From contig NC_134399.1 in NCBI RefSeq assembly GCF_050003625.1, positions 106,866,615-106,930,614 of the forward strand: a stretch of 64,000 bases of DNA. The letters run 5' to 3'. The translations under genes and the position numbers were made by a program. Below the pieces are notes generated by a model, which was given only the letters and a program-made list of their open reading frames with translations, did no database searches and was not told the origin of the DNA. This DNA is from Haematobia irritans (taxonomy: Eukaryota > Arthropoda > Insecta > Diptera > Muscidae). Positions 14,918 through 25,400 of this stretch are shown piece by piece (position 1 is the stretch's first letter; every line of letters starts with the position of its first letter).

Positions 14918-15747
14918 TTTGGTTTTTTGTAGTGGCCTTAAGAATTCACTTGGCTATTTTTGTCAATGTAAACAAAACAAACAGACAATAAAAGTTCTTT
15001 GTTTCGGATGTTTTTTTTTTCCTTCAAGAGAGAAAACAATAATGCAGCAACTCGACAATAAGGATAGTGATGGAAATGTTCATAAAGACGTCGGTGTCGT
15101 GCTGATCACCAAAAATAAATATGGTGCGCGCCAAGAGTTAAATAAAAATCGAAAATTTTGGCAAGTGTCTGCATAGCTTTACTTCCGACGTTATTGCATT
15201 TTCCGCATTTGCAAACATACATCGACTATCAGTATCAAAAAAGAAAACCTGTTAGCGTACAACAAATTTTCAGCTTTTTATCTTGTTCTCACGCACTCAT
15301 AACACTTTCCACTTTTTCTTTCACTATACTCCAACTCCTTATTAACGACCAATTTCAATCTTTGGCCCACAAAAACTCATTCTTTTTGCATTGAGGCTAG
15401 TAATTTACATAACTTATACGACTTTCATTCGGTTAAGGTTAGCGTCGTTCTGCTCATCTCGCTGTATTGAATTATACGCTTTTATTTGGCAAATTTATTG
15501 GTCTTATCAATTCAACTAACAAAATAATACAACAAAACGAATTGACAACAAAAGACCGGACTAATCAGCTGTATTTTGACAGCGGTCACATTTGACATGG
15601 TTGGAAAATAAAGTAGTGATTAACATGGCAAGACAACTAAAAGTAGAACATCGAAATTATTTAATATACAACAAACAGCTTTATCTATGTTCACACACTG
15701 CACAAAATTTCAGTTTTGATCGCTAAAATCTCTACAAATTTTCGTTA
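14918..15747. promoter_or_regulatory. Upstream region of Ucp4A
   Basis: This is the 5' flank of the Ucp4A start codon, expected to hold its 5' UTR and promoter. I see no TATA box at a persuasive position and no transposon ends. The 106- and 78-codon open stretches here have no recognisable homology. Confidence 0.35.
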
Positions 15748-15983
15748 TGCCCTTTACAGATTATCAGTTATTCCGGACGACAGTGCTCGTGTCGAACATA
15801 TCCCATATATTGTGCACATTATAAGTTAAGTCCGAAGGCATACTCGATACTGCTGCATGTTTATGGGATCGATTTTACCGATTATTTAGTCATCGCCGAC
15901 AAGTCGTATCGATCCGACACACTGTAAGATTCTTTACAAACACCGACATTCCGTCTGGAAAAACTGATAGTCTGTAAAGCGCA
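15748..15983 (-). mobile_element. MITE, TGCGCTTTACAG family, TTA target site
   Basis: A 236-bp element with terminal inverted repeats TGCCCTTTACAGATTATCAG and CTGATAGTCTGTAAAGCGCA, flanked by TTA on both sides. It is the same family as 46522-46763 (which lies in the opposite orientation) and the nested cluster at 20389-20732. The 3-bp TTA/TAA duplication is typical of PIF/Harbinger elements; assignment to that superfamily is inference, since no transposase is present. Confidence 0.82.
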
Positions 15984-16343
15984 TTACTGAAGATGTTTCA
16001 ATTAAAAGTTTAATTATTTCGTGATTGAATAAGAAAGAAAAAAATTCTGTGTAGTATGTGTGTAAATACTATTTCCGAAAAGAATTTCAACTATTTTTCA
16101 ATAAATTTTAATAATTTATTATTTGGATAAACTTTTATTTTTATTAAATTAATAATAAATATTTTAACCCAAACATTTTTAATCAAATTCCGGACTTTAT
16201 TTTTATTTGAACCAATCAATTTCAAAAGACAATGTATTATGCAATCAATGAGTTGGAACATTCCCATTCAAAGTACCCGCCAACACCAAATCGAATGTTT
16301 GTGTTGTTGTTGTTTTTAAAATTCGTAACTTTTCTGCAGTTTC

Positions 16344-16349
16344 TTTATT
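16344..16349 (-). promoter_or_regulatory. Candidate polyadenylation signal of Fignl1
   Basis: AATAAA on the minus strand, about 70 nt after the Fignl1 stop codon. The position is suitable, but the hexamer is common in AT-rich DNA. Confidence 0.35.
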
Positions 16350-16416
16350 TATCAATAAACGACATTATAATCATTTGAACATCGAACATTATTTTTTTCT
16401 TAAATTCTTAAAGAAT

Positions 16417-19400
16417 TTAACAGTTCGACCCGTACGTTTTATTCCACTCTACATACTGATCGAGGTCATTTTGTGACACACTTGGCCGGATTTTTTTAAG
16501 TGCAATATGAAAATCATTTCTGTTTACCGCTCGTATCTGAAATCATAAAAATACAAATTTTGGATGTATTTGATAAGAAATTTTGTTTGTAGTTGGCATA
16601 CACTTTTCATAGTAACGGTCAGTATACATCCATTCGATTGCTCTCTTAATGGTTCCATTGAAGCTTCACGACATAAGCTATCCATATCAGCTCCCGAATA
16701 TCCTTCTGCCAATTTGGCTATTTCCGCCAAATCGGATGTTTCCAAATTATTGTCCACTGTTTGTAATAAATTCTTAAGGATTTCAACACGTGCATCCAAC
16801 TCCGGTAAGGGTACATAAAGTCTCTTAACGAAACGTCTACGAACAGCATCGTCCAATTCCTGAGGTCTATTGGTAGCACCAACTATTAATACTCGATCAT
16901 CGTCTGAAGTAGACGCTCCGTCCAATCTTACAAGGAATTCGGTCTAAATTCACATATTAATTTTTTCCACGTTGTGACATACATATTGAATGGATTACCT
17001 TACCTTAAGACGCCTTGTTCCCTCGTTTTCATTTTCAGAGCGCTTCGAAAGTAATGAATCAATTTCGTCCATAAAGATAACCTAAAATATTTTTCAGGAT
17101 TCAAATTCAAATGTTTTTTATTTTAATTAAATATTTATTTTGTCTATTATTATTATTTTTATAATTATTTTTTTTTATTCCTTGTTTATTATCATCTTGT
17201 TAACTAGCATTCAACTTGACTCACATACTGTAATTATAAGATTATTAATATCTTGTTGTATGTGAAACTTGAAAATTCAATAAAATTCAAATTCAAATAG
17301 TTTTTTTATTCATTGAACATATATAATACTGGGGCATATAAACAAGAACTTCAAGAACCGCTTGAAAGTATTTCATTTTCATTTCATTTCATTTATTCAT
17401 AAATTATAATACAAATTAAATATTTTTTTTTTGCAACTTTTAATGTATTAAACCATTCTGTGTTGAACTATCAGAGTCAATGAGTAAAGCCCAAACAAGT
17501 AGCACGTGGCTTTCAAAAGTGTGACAGGATGTCTCCAAAGAACTCCCCTCTGTAATCATTATAACGGAACAAATGTAATAGGTATCACAATGGGTCGAAT
17601 TGTTTAAGTAAGCCAGAATTTAAAGTTTGCCCTCTACCTAACCTAAGTGTGGTTAATCGCCTCAGTAAATTAGTCACCTGGTTTTCAGTAAATATGAGAT
17701 TTGTTCCTCTATGAGGCTTTAGAAGTCAAAACTTGGGGGTTGGTTTATGTGGGGGCTATATAATTATGGACCGATATGGAACAAATTCGGAATTGGTTTA
17801 TATGGGGGAATATATCATTTGGACCGAATTTTCGCAATGTTGTTGGAGGGCATATTCCAGATTTCAACCAGATCGGATGAAATTTGCTGTTTTAGTCAAA
17901 TCTGAGGATCGTTTTATATGGGAGCTATACCTAAAAATAGTCAATAAATGGCCATTTATGATTTGAACAGAGGAGCGGATGAGAGGACTTTGCTAGATTG
18001 ACTCATAATTTCACCACGATCCAGAATATATATACTTTATGGGGTCTGAGATAAATATTTCGATGTGTTACAAACGGAATGATAAAGTTAGTATGGACCC
18101 CGTATAATAAAGTCTGTTTAAGTTTCAGGAAAAATAAGCTTAATTCAACGAAAATGTATCATTGGGTTTTCGACGGAAAAAAGGTAAATGGCTGTATGTA
18201 ATATGTCTCACAATGGACAGAATTGTTCATGCGTGGTTAACCGCCTCAGTAAATTAGTCACCATATTTCTTTGAATTGAAATTATTAGTTCTAAGTGATA
18301 TACCTACCGACGGCTGACGAGCCACAGCAACAGCAAACAAGGTTCGAACCATTTTTTCGCCTTCTCCCATCCATTTAGATGTGAGAGATGCAGAGCTAAT
18401 ACTGAAAAACGTCGAATTCGATTGTGATGCAATGCATTTTCCAATTAAAGTTTTTCCTGTTCCCGGTGGACCAAATAATAAAATGCCTCTTGGTGGTCTT
18501 CTAAGACCCGTGAAAATGTCGGGACGCAAAAGAGGATAAACCACAGCCTCTTTGATAATTGATTTCGCATAATTAAGTCCAGCAATTTCCGACCAATCTA
18601 TTAAAATAATATATAATATTGAAGCGTAGTTATGAATTTGACTCTTTCTACGAACCAACTGGTTTAAACTGTCTCATAATTTCATTATTGATAACTTCCA
18701 CCATTTTTGGATCAATATTCTTTAAAGCTGGGTGTGACGGTTCCATTCCCATTTCAGTAGTTTCTTCTGAAGGCATTTCCTTTGTAGATGACCTTATGGA
18801 ACGACAATATTTAGCTACATATCAAGTAGAGGTCTGCACAATTCCATTTGTACATGCAGAGTACACGTGTACTTGCTACATGAGTACATCTATTTGAGAG
18901 AGTCGCAAAACTATTGGTACACATTTTGATGAACACCAAAAGCCACGAGTAACTTCTTGTTGCTACTCTGATGTCATCACTACCAACAAACACATATTCC
19001 TCTTTCTCTCTTATTGAAGTGTACTCAGAGTGATCACGTCGAGTATGTTGCGAGAACAAAACTTCATAGAGTACTCTATGTACCACATGCAGTTTCAGAA
19101 ATACAAGAAAACAGTTACTCTCCATAATATATGTTTTCGGATTGATATAAAGAACGGCAAACGTTAAGGTAAGTATGTGACATACATAAATATATGAAAT
19201 ATGTGACATACATACATATCTATGATTAATAATAATGGAAAGTTTTGCTTCGCACATAAGTGAGCAATACTTGTGGTACCACGTGAAGTGAAGAGAATCC
19301 ATGTTGTACTTTTTTCTCAAGTACTTACATTTTTATTGTTCCTTTTTTTCGGAACACATATTGTTTCGGATAAGTATTTGGTGGTATTTGACAAGCAAGC

Positions 19401-20260
19401 GTTCTCTTCACTTCACTACTTGCGCTCTGAGAGAAAGACAGTGTATGTACTATATTCGACAGCGAATTGCATACATGTAGTGAAAAGTTATTCGATGCAG
19501 ACCTCTAATATCAAGTATATGAAAATTCGTATAAACTTACATTTGTCCGCGTACCGGTGGCACAAAGTTCTTTTTTCCATTATTAGAAATGCGTCCTAAT
19601 GCGCCAAGCTTTTTCTTAGTGGCGGTAAACGAAAAATCTGCAGTTTGGTTACTCATATAGGTATCGCTTTTGCGTTGGCTCGATGGGTCGTGGGCATTAT
19701 TCTATAAGATGATATAATTACAAAATACTAGATTCAATTGGAAGTAATTATGCAAATACCTATGAAATAAGCAGAATAATTGTTTGGATATGTGCATGTT
19801 TTCAAGCTAAACAGCTTGATTATATTAGAGATAATAGAAAATTTCATGTTCTTACCTTCATGTTTTTTGTAGATAACATTTCACGCGCTGTAAAAAATCC
19901 ATTCGGATCTCTATTGGTGGTTTGACGATTTAAAAATTTATCCATAGTGTTTCTCGGAGTATCTCTATTTTGTTTTACGTGGGTAGTTTCGTCTTCCATG
20001 TTGATAGAAGTCGCGAACATATTTTCATATTCGTTTTTACCATCGCCTGTAAAGTTCTCTATATCTGGATACCGAATTTTGGGCGGTCCTCCGGTTTGCG
20101 TTTTAATACTTTGCGAAACTTGCAATAACACAATATCCTTTATTTGAACATTGTCCATCATTAAGTGTTCCATCATATGTAACTTGTTGTCCACAAATTC
20201 ACTTGCAAGTATAGTATGTTGACGTTTGTTCATAGTAAGTTGACATTGTTCATTGATCAT
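16417..20260 (-). CDS. FIGNL1: Fidgetin-like 1 AAA ATPase
   Basis: This is a meiotic-clade AAA ATPase. In other eukaryotes FIGNL1 dismantles RAD51 filaments during recombination. Exons on the minus strand: 20260-19856, 19701-19541, 18792-18656, 18597-18308, 17081-17004, 16943-16602 and 16536-16417; total 1533 nt, 510 aa. An unstructured N-terminal part carries an FVPP motif (exon 2), which matches the RAD51-binding segment of human FIGNL1. The AAA module starts at DWSEIAGL (about residue 235). It has Walker A GPPGTGKT (277-284), Walker B VIFMDEID (332-339), the sensor region [16 protein letters not shown] (379-394) and the C-terminal VPS4-like helix ending WNKTYGSNC. The protein is shorter than human FIGNL1, mainly N-terminally. 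The exon 3 acceptor is AAG, less common than CAG/TAG, but frame and homology support it. Confidence 0.95.
17733..18110. repeat. Truncated copy of the GGACCGATATGG dispersed element
   Basis: Contains the modules seen in full at 32380-33453: TTATGGACCGATATGG, TTTCAACCAGATCGGATGAA, CTTTATGGGGTCTGAG and CGATGTGTTACAAACGGAAT. Only the right-hand part is present. It lies in the Fignl1 intron between the Walker A and Walker B exons. Confidence 0.75.
18827..19507. mobile_element. 681-bp hAT-like element in a Fignl1 intron
   Basis: Perfect 12-bp terminal inverted repeats TAGAGGTCTGCA/TGCAGACCTCTA, flanked by a perfect 8-bp duplication ATATCAAG (18819-18826 and 19508-19515). The 8-bp duplication and the TAGAGGTCTGCA ends fit the hAT superfamily. 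The interior is AT-rich and has no transposase-like frame; the 169-codon open stretch on the minus strand shows no homology. Removing the element plus one duplication leaves a 59-bp intron. Confidence 0.87.
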
Positions 20261-20388
20261 TTTAAATATAATATCAATAATTTTTCAAACGGGCGCAAAA
20301 CCTATCAGCTGTTCTCCAATAATCACTGTTGCCAAATAAGAAGCATATATTCTGACAATAGTGGTGGCAAAATGCTTCGAAAATTGTT

Positions 20389-20732
20389 GGTACATTATTT
20401 AGTCATCGCCGACAAGTGGTATCGATCCAACACACTGTAATGCGCTTTACAGACTATCAGTTATTCCGGACGGAATGTCGGTGTTTGTAAAGAATCTTAT
20501 GCGCTTTACAGATTATCAGTTATTCCGGACGACAGTGCTCGTGTCGAACATATCCCATATATTGTGCACATTATAAGTTAAGTCCGAAGGCATAATCGAT
20601 ACTGCTGCATGTTTATTGGATCGATAACACATTTACCGATTATTTAATCATCGCCGACAAGACGTATCGATCCGACTGTAAGATTCTTTACAAACACCGA
20701 CATTCCGTCCGGAATAACTGATAGTCTGTAAA
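20389..20732. mobile_element. Nested cluster of TGCGCTTTACAG MITEs
   Basis: Three pieces of one family lie end to end. Piece one is an internal fragment in reverse orientation (20389-20440, ending CACACTGTAA). Piece two is a forward 5' end starting TGCGCTTTACAGAC at 20441 and stopping at AATCTTA. Piece three starts TGCGCTTTACAGATT at 20500 and runs to GTCTGTAAA near 20732, lacking its last bases. The junctions fall at TAA and TTA, the family's target sites. The cluster lies 130-470 bp upstream of the Fignl1 start codon. Confidence 0.78.
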
Positions 20733-20939
20733 CCCTGCCAGCATTTCAAAGTTCCATTTCATCCTCATCGCTACCACAGACTCGTAAATGTCACCACAAC
20801 CATCGCGAACTGTGATGGGGGAAGCATATCAAAAAGTACAAAATGTACATGAAAGTATTTTGCCATCACTACTGTTAGAAGAGCCATTTTATTTTTTGTG
20901 AAACGCCAAGCGCAACCAGATTGTTATATTTTATTTAAA

Positions 20940-21301
20940 GGCCGGTATGCACCTCTAGCGAAAAATTTCATTCCCATAAGAAATGCATTGCTATTTATGC
21001 TAACGAAATTTTCGGTAGCGTTCAATTTCGTAAGCTGGTACGCACCTCTAATGAAAATAACAGGGTTGTAAAAATCATATTTTGGCAGCAAACATTTAAT
21101 TTATTACAATCATTGTGTGCGTAAAAGTTTTAAACGGTCTGTAAATAATAAACAATTTATTTTTGGAATATTTGGAACATATATTAAAAATTTTTAAAAG
21201 TGATTAGCTGGTTTAAAATTTGTGTACACAACCCTGTTTTTTTGTTGTAGACTTAAATAAATTTTTGCTACCGAAAATTTCGCTAGAGGTGCATACCGGC
21301 C
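20940..21301. mobile_element. 362-bp MITE with GGCCGGTATGCACCTCTAGCG ends
   Basis: Long terminal inverted repeats start GGCCGGTATGCACCTCTAGC and end GCTAGAGGTGCATACCGGCC. TTAAA lies on both sides (20935-20939, 21302-21306). There is no coding content. It lies in the 2.2-kb region between the divergent Fignl1 and pcm genes and may affect either promoter. The superfamily is not certain. Confidence 0.82.
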
Positions 21302-22468
21302 TTAAATAAAAACGAAAATAAAGTTCTGAAAACATAGATATTACGCTTAAAATTGTGAAAAGTATACGGTGAACACTTTCCAAATAGAATAAAGTGATCG
21401 TTTTTCAAATATTTTTCCAGGCACGCTGTCTCCATCGAAAATAAACAAACTGGCTGATAGACACTGCAATATGTAACTTGCTACTTAAAACTCAACATCA
21501 TTCTTTTATTAATGCAAAAAAATATGTTAAATGTGATGAGATAAACCGAAAAATTTTATATTTATAAGAAATTATAAATGTTTAATCAAATCTATAAACA
21601 TCTACACAATCGTGTTTTACTTGACCACAATGATTCTTCTACAATTACCTTAAAATGCACTTTTTCTGATAGTTTGCAGGGGTTCTTATTGGCGTCCTTC
21701 GACATTGATCTAAAAGTATAAAAAATTTGTTAGCTATACCGGTAAAAATTCGGGGTCGAAAGTGTTAAGAGACTAATGGCCCTGGCCCTAAACTAGATAA
21801 ATCGATCTTTTCCTCAGACCAAATAAATCTTCCTCGGGAATAACTGGATAACGAAAAAAATCAACATTTGAAATGCAGACAGGGTTTGAAAAGTTGGGTA
21901 CGTTAATTTGGTTTCATAATAGAGTTCTAAATTAATATGCCCTAACAACACTTTAATTTCGTAACTTAGAGCGATACAAATTCTCACCAATCTCCATTTA
22001 CAATATGGCAAAATATTCATATGGATTTTTGGTGAGGCTCAGTAATTCCAAAAATGTAAAAATTAAACGCCTTTAATGCCGGATCGTTTTGCACTTTTTT
22101 CGATGAAATCTGGCATCACTTCGGTGGAAACCGATGTCAAACTCATATTTGTTGCAACGCTGTTTCTCTAAGTTCACCTACATTTGTATTGAGGAAACAT
22201 TGCAATTTGGATTTGCAACATTTCTTAATTTGTTAATTTATATAATTAACAATTATTTAAATTTAACAAAGGTAGTCTCGAGCAGCTATATAGTGTTACG
22301 TTTTCCCCTATATTATTAAAAATTATATTTTGTTAAATAGTAGAAAGCGTGTACAACAAAAACTATTTTACCATATTTTTTTGGCAATTGTTTAGTACAA
22401 AGAACAAAAAGTGATTTGAAGCTTAATATATACAAAGCAGACGACATCAACACAAAACAACAAAAACA

Positions 22469-25400
22469 ATGGGTGTACCGAAATTTTTCCGCTACATAAG
22501 CGAAAGGTATCCTTGTCTCAGCGAATTGGCCAGAGAGCAATGCGTAAGTGTGGTTTGACACGTTACAACTTGGAGAAAATAATTACATGTATTCCATTTA
22601 GGTTCCAGACTTTGATAATCTATATTTGGATATGAATGGCATTATTCACAATTGCTCCCATCCCGATGATACAAACATCCATTTCAACATCACTGAAGAG
22701 GATATGTTTAAGGACATATTCAACTATATTGACAAGTTGTTTTTTTTAATTAAACCACAGAAATTGTTTTTTATGGCCATAGACGGCGTGGCCCCTCGTG
22801 CAAAAATGAATCAACAGCGTAGTAGACGTTTCCGTTCAGCAAAGGAAGCTGAAACTTTGGAACGTTTAGCACTAAGCCGAGGAGAAGTAAGAGAACACGT
22901 ACGATTCGATAGCAATTGTATTACACCAGGAACAGAATTTATGGATCGTTTGCATGAGGCTTTGCGCTATTTCATAAAAAGCAAAATCAGTGCTGATCCT
23001 ATGTGGCAGAAGTGCAGAGTAATTCTAAGTGGCCACAACGTAAGTGTAAGAGGAAATTTAGTTATAGTATTTAAACATTTATTTTTATAAATTGCAGGCT
23101 CCAGGAGAAGGTGAACATAAAATAATGGACTATATACGTTATCTAAAGTCACAAAATGATTTCGATCCCAATACAAGACATTGTCTCTATGGTCTGGATG
23201 CAGATTTAATTATATTAGGTTTGTGTACCCATGAGTTACATTTCGTTGTCCTTCGAGAAGAAGTAAAATTTGGACGCAAAAACAAAAAAGCTTCAGTAGA
23301 AGAAACACGATTCTTTTTACTACATTTGGGATTACTAAGAGAATATTTAGAACTTGAATTTGACGAGTTGAAAGTATATCCCGATTTTGACATAGCAAAA
23401 CTAATTGACGACTGGGTCTTGATGGGTTTCTTGGTTGGAAATGATTTTATACCACACTTGCCATTTTTGAATATATCGTCAAATGCTTTGCCATTACTTT
23501 ATAAGACGTACAAAAACGTCTATCCAGAATTGGGTGGTAAGATAAACTCGCAAACAACTAATTTTTTTCTACACTTTCATGGATATTTTTTGTAATTATT
23601 TTATAGGAAATATTAACGAAAATGGCAAATTAAATTTGGAGCGTTTAGAAAAGTATTTTGAGGCCTTATCTGAAGTTGAATTTGAAAATTTCCAAGAAAA
23701 TTATGCCGATTTAAAATATTTCAATGCAAAGAAGAATGGGGTCGATGAAGCTTTCGATTTTGATGTAAGCGAAATAAATGCTGAAAAGACAGACGATGAT
23801 TTGGCGGCATTGATTGAAAGCAGCAGACAGGTAATAAATTGATATATGCATATACTAACTCGAATATTTAAAAATACCTTTGGAGAATTTTAAAGGGTAC
23901 TTTATAATCGTATTTGCATGTACTAAGTTCTATCTCCACTATGAAACTGCATATAAAAAAAATCAGTTGAATATCTTCATTTGTTTTGTTAAGTGTAAAT
24001 GCCTCAATAATAAAATCCGCATGAATACAAGAAAAGACAATGGAAATTTTTTCCATTTATGGCGCTAGCTAGATCCATATATGTTTGCACTTTTTAATTT
24101 GCCATTTTTTGAGTGTAAAACAGATATATTATTATATTTACCAATTGGTCCAAAATCAGTATTTATCGAAACAAGACTGCCCACCAGATTCTTGATATAT
24201 TTGTAATACAGAAAAATATCACCAAAATATTTCCAATTAAAAACTTGGTTGAAGTTGACAATTTTTTCAATTAATAAAATAATTGATACAATTAATAATT
24301 TCATTGATACATCGAATAATTTTTTTAATTAAATTGTTAATTGGAACAACTAATTGTTTAATAAAAACCGCGAAAACGTTCACTTTGTTATCTAACTGTG
24401 TGTTCTTAGTTTGATTAAAAGTCCTTGATACAATACTTAATTTTTTAATTAAAGACGTAATTATTTTCAATCACTTTCTTAACTGACATTTATTTTATTT
24501 ATTCATTCAGAGCATGTAATTCTAAGCGTATTTGTCCAAAATAAAATAATTACAATGGACTATGTTACTCTCTAGAGTTTCATACAATATTCATACATAA
24601 TAATACATAAGGTGTGCAAAAAAGATGTTGAATACTTATAATAAACAATCATTTACACAAAACTGAGAAGTGTATAATTAGGCAAGAAACAAGAAAAGAT
24701 AATTCTCTTTTGTATGTTTTAATAGGAATACTTCTTTATATAAAAGGAAGAATAAAAAAGAAAAGAAAAAAAAAATATAACAAGAATTCTTAGTAGTAGC
24801 TAAAAATTCATTCATTGAGTTTTTTATTAAAAAATTCATGTATAAATTAATTTTTTAATTGAAAATTTAAACATTGAAAATTAAACACACGATGAAAAAG
24901 TAAATTGTATCAATTATTTTCTTTAATTGAACATTAAAAAATTTTAATCATTGACATAATTTACTTAATATTTCTAGTTTGATTAAAATGATAAATACAT
25001 TATCACTGATATGTATCACGCCGTTTTCATCAGTATGTCCTTCTTACCATAATTTAAAAAAAAAATTCAACATATTTTATAGCATATATTTTATAGCATC
25101 AAAATGGCCTTTTTATTATAGTTCTTAGATGACGAAGAAGATTTGTCAGATGAAGAGCAACATATCAATGACGAGTTTGAGAACTACAAGCGCAATTATT
25201 ATATGAATAAATTAAATCAGGAAAACTCTGATAGGTAAGTTAATACATTGTATAAGGTTATACTAAATTAGGTGTAGAAGTGTAGTTCAAGTACCCCCAT
25301 ACCTTATAGACAAAAACATACCTTAATAAAAACTCCTGTTTATTGTGCGCTCCAAACTCACTACTACAATACAATCTTAATTGGGACAAAACTATCCTTG

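Noticed and set aside
18811..19320. 169-codon minus-strand gene
   Set aside because: It lies wholly within the hAT-like insertion and its border in a Fignl1 intron, and shows no homology or protein-like conservation.
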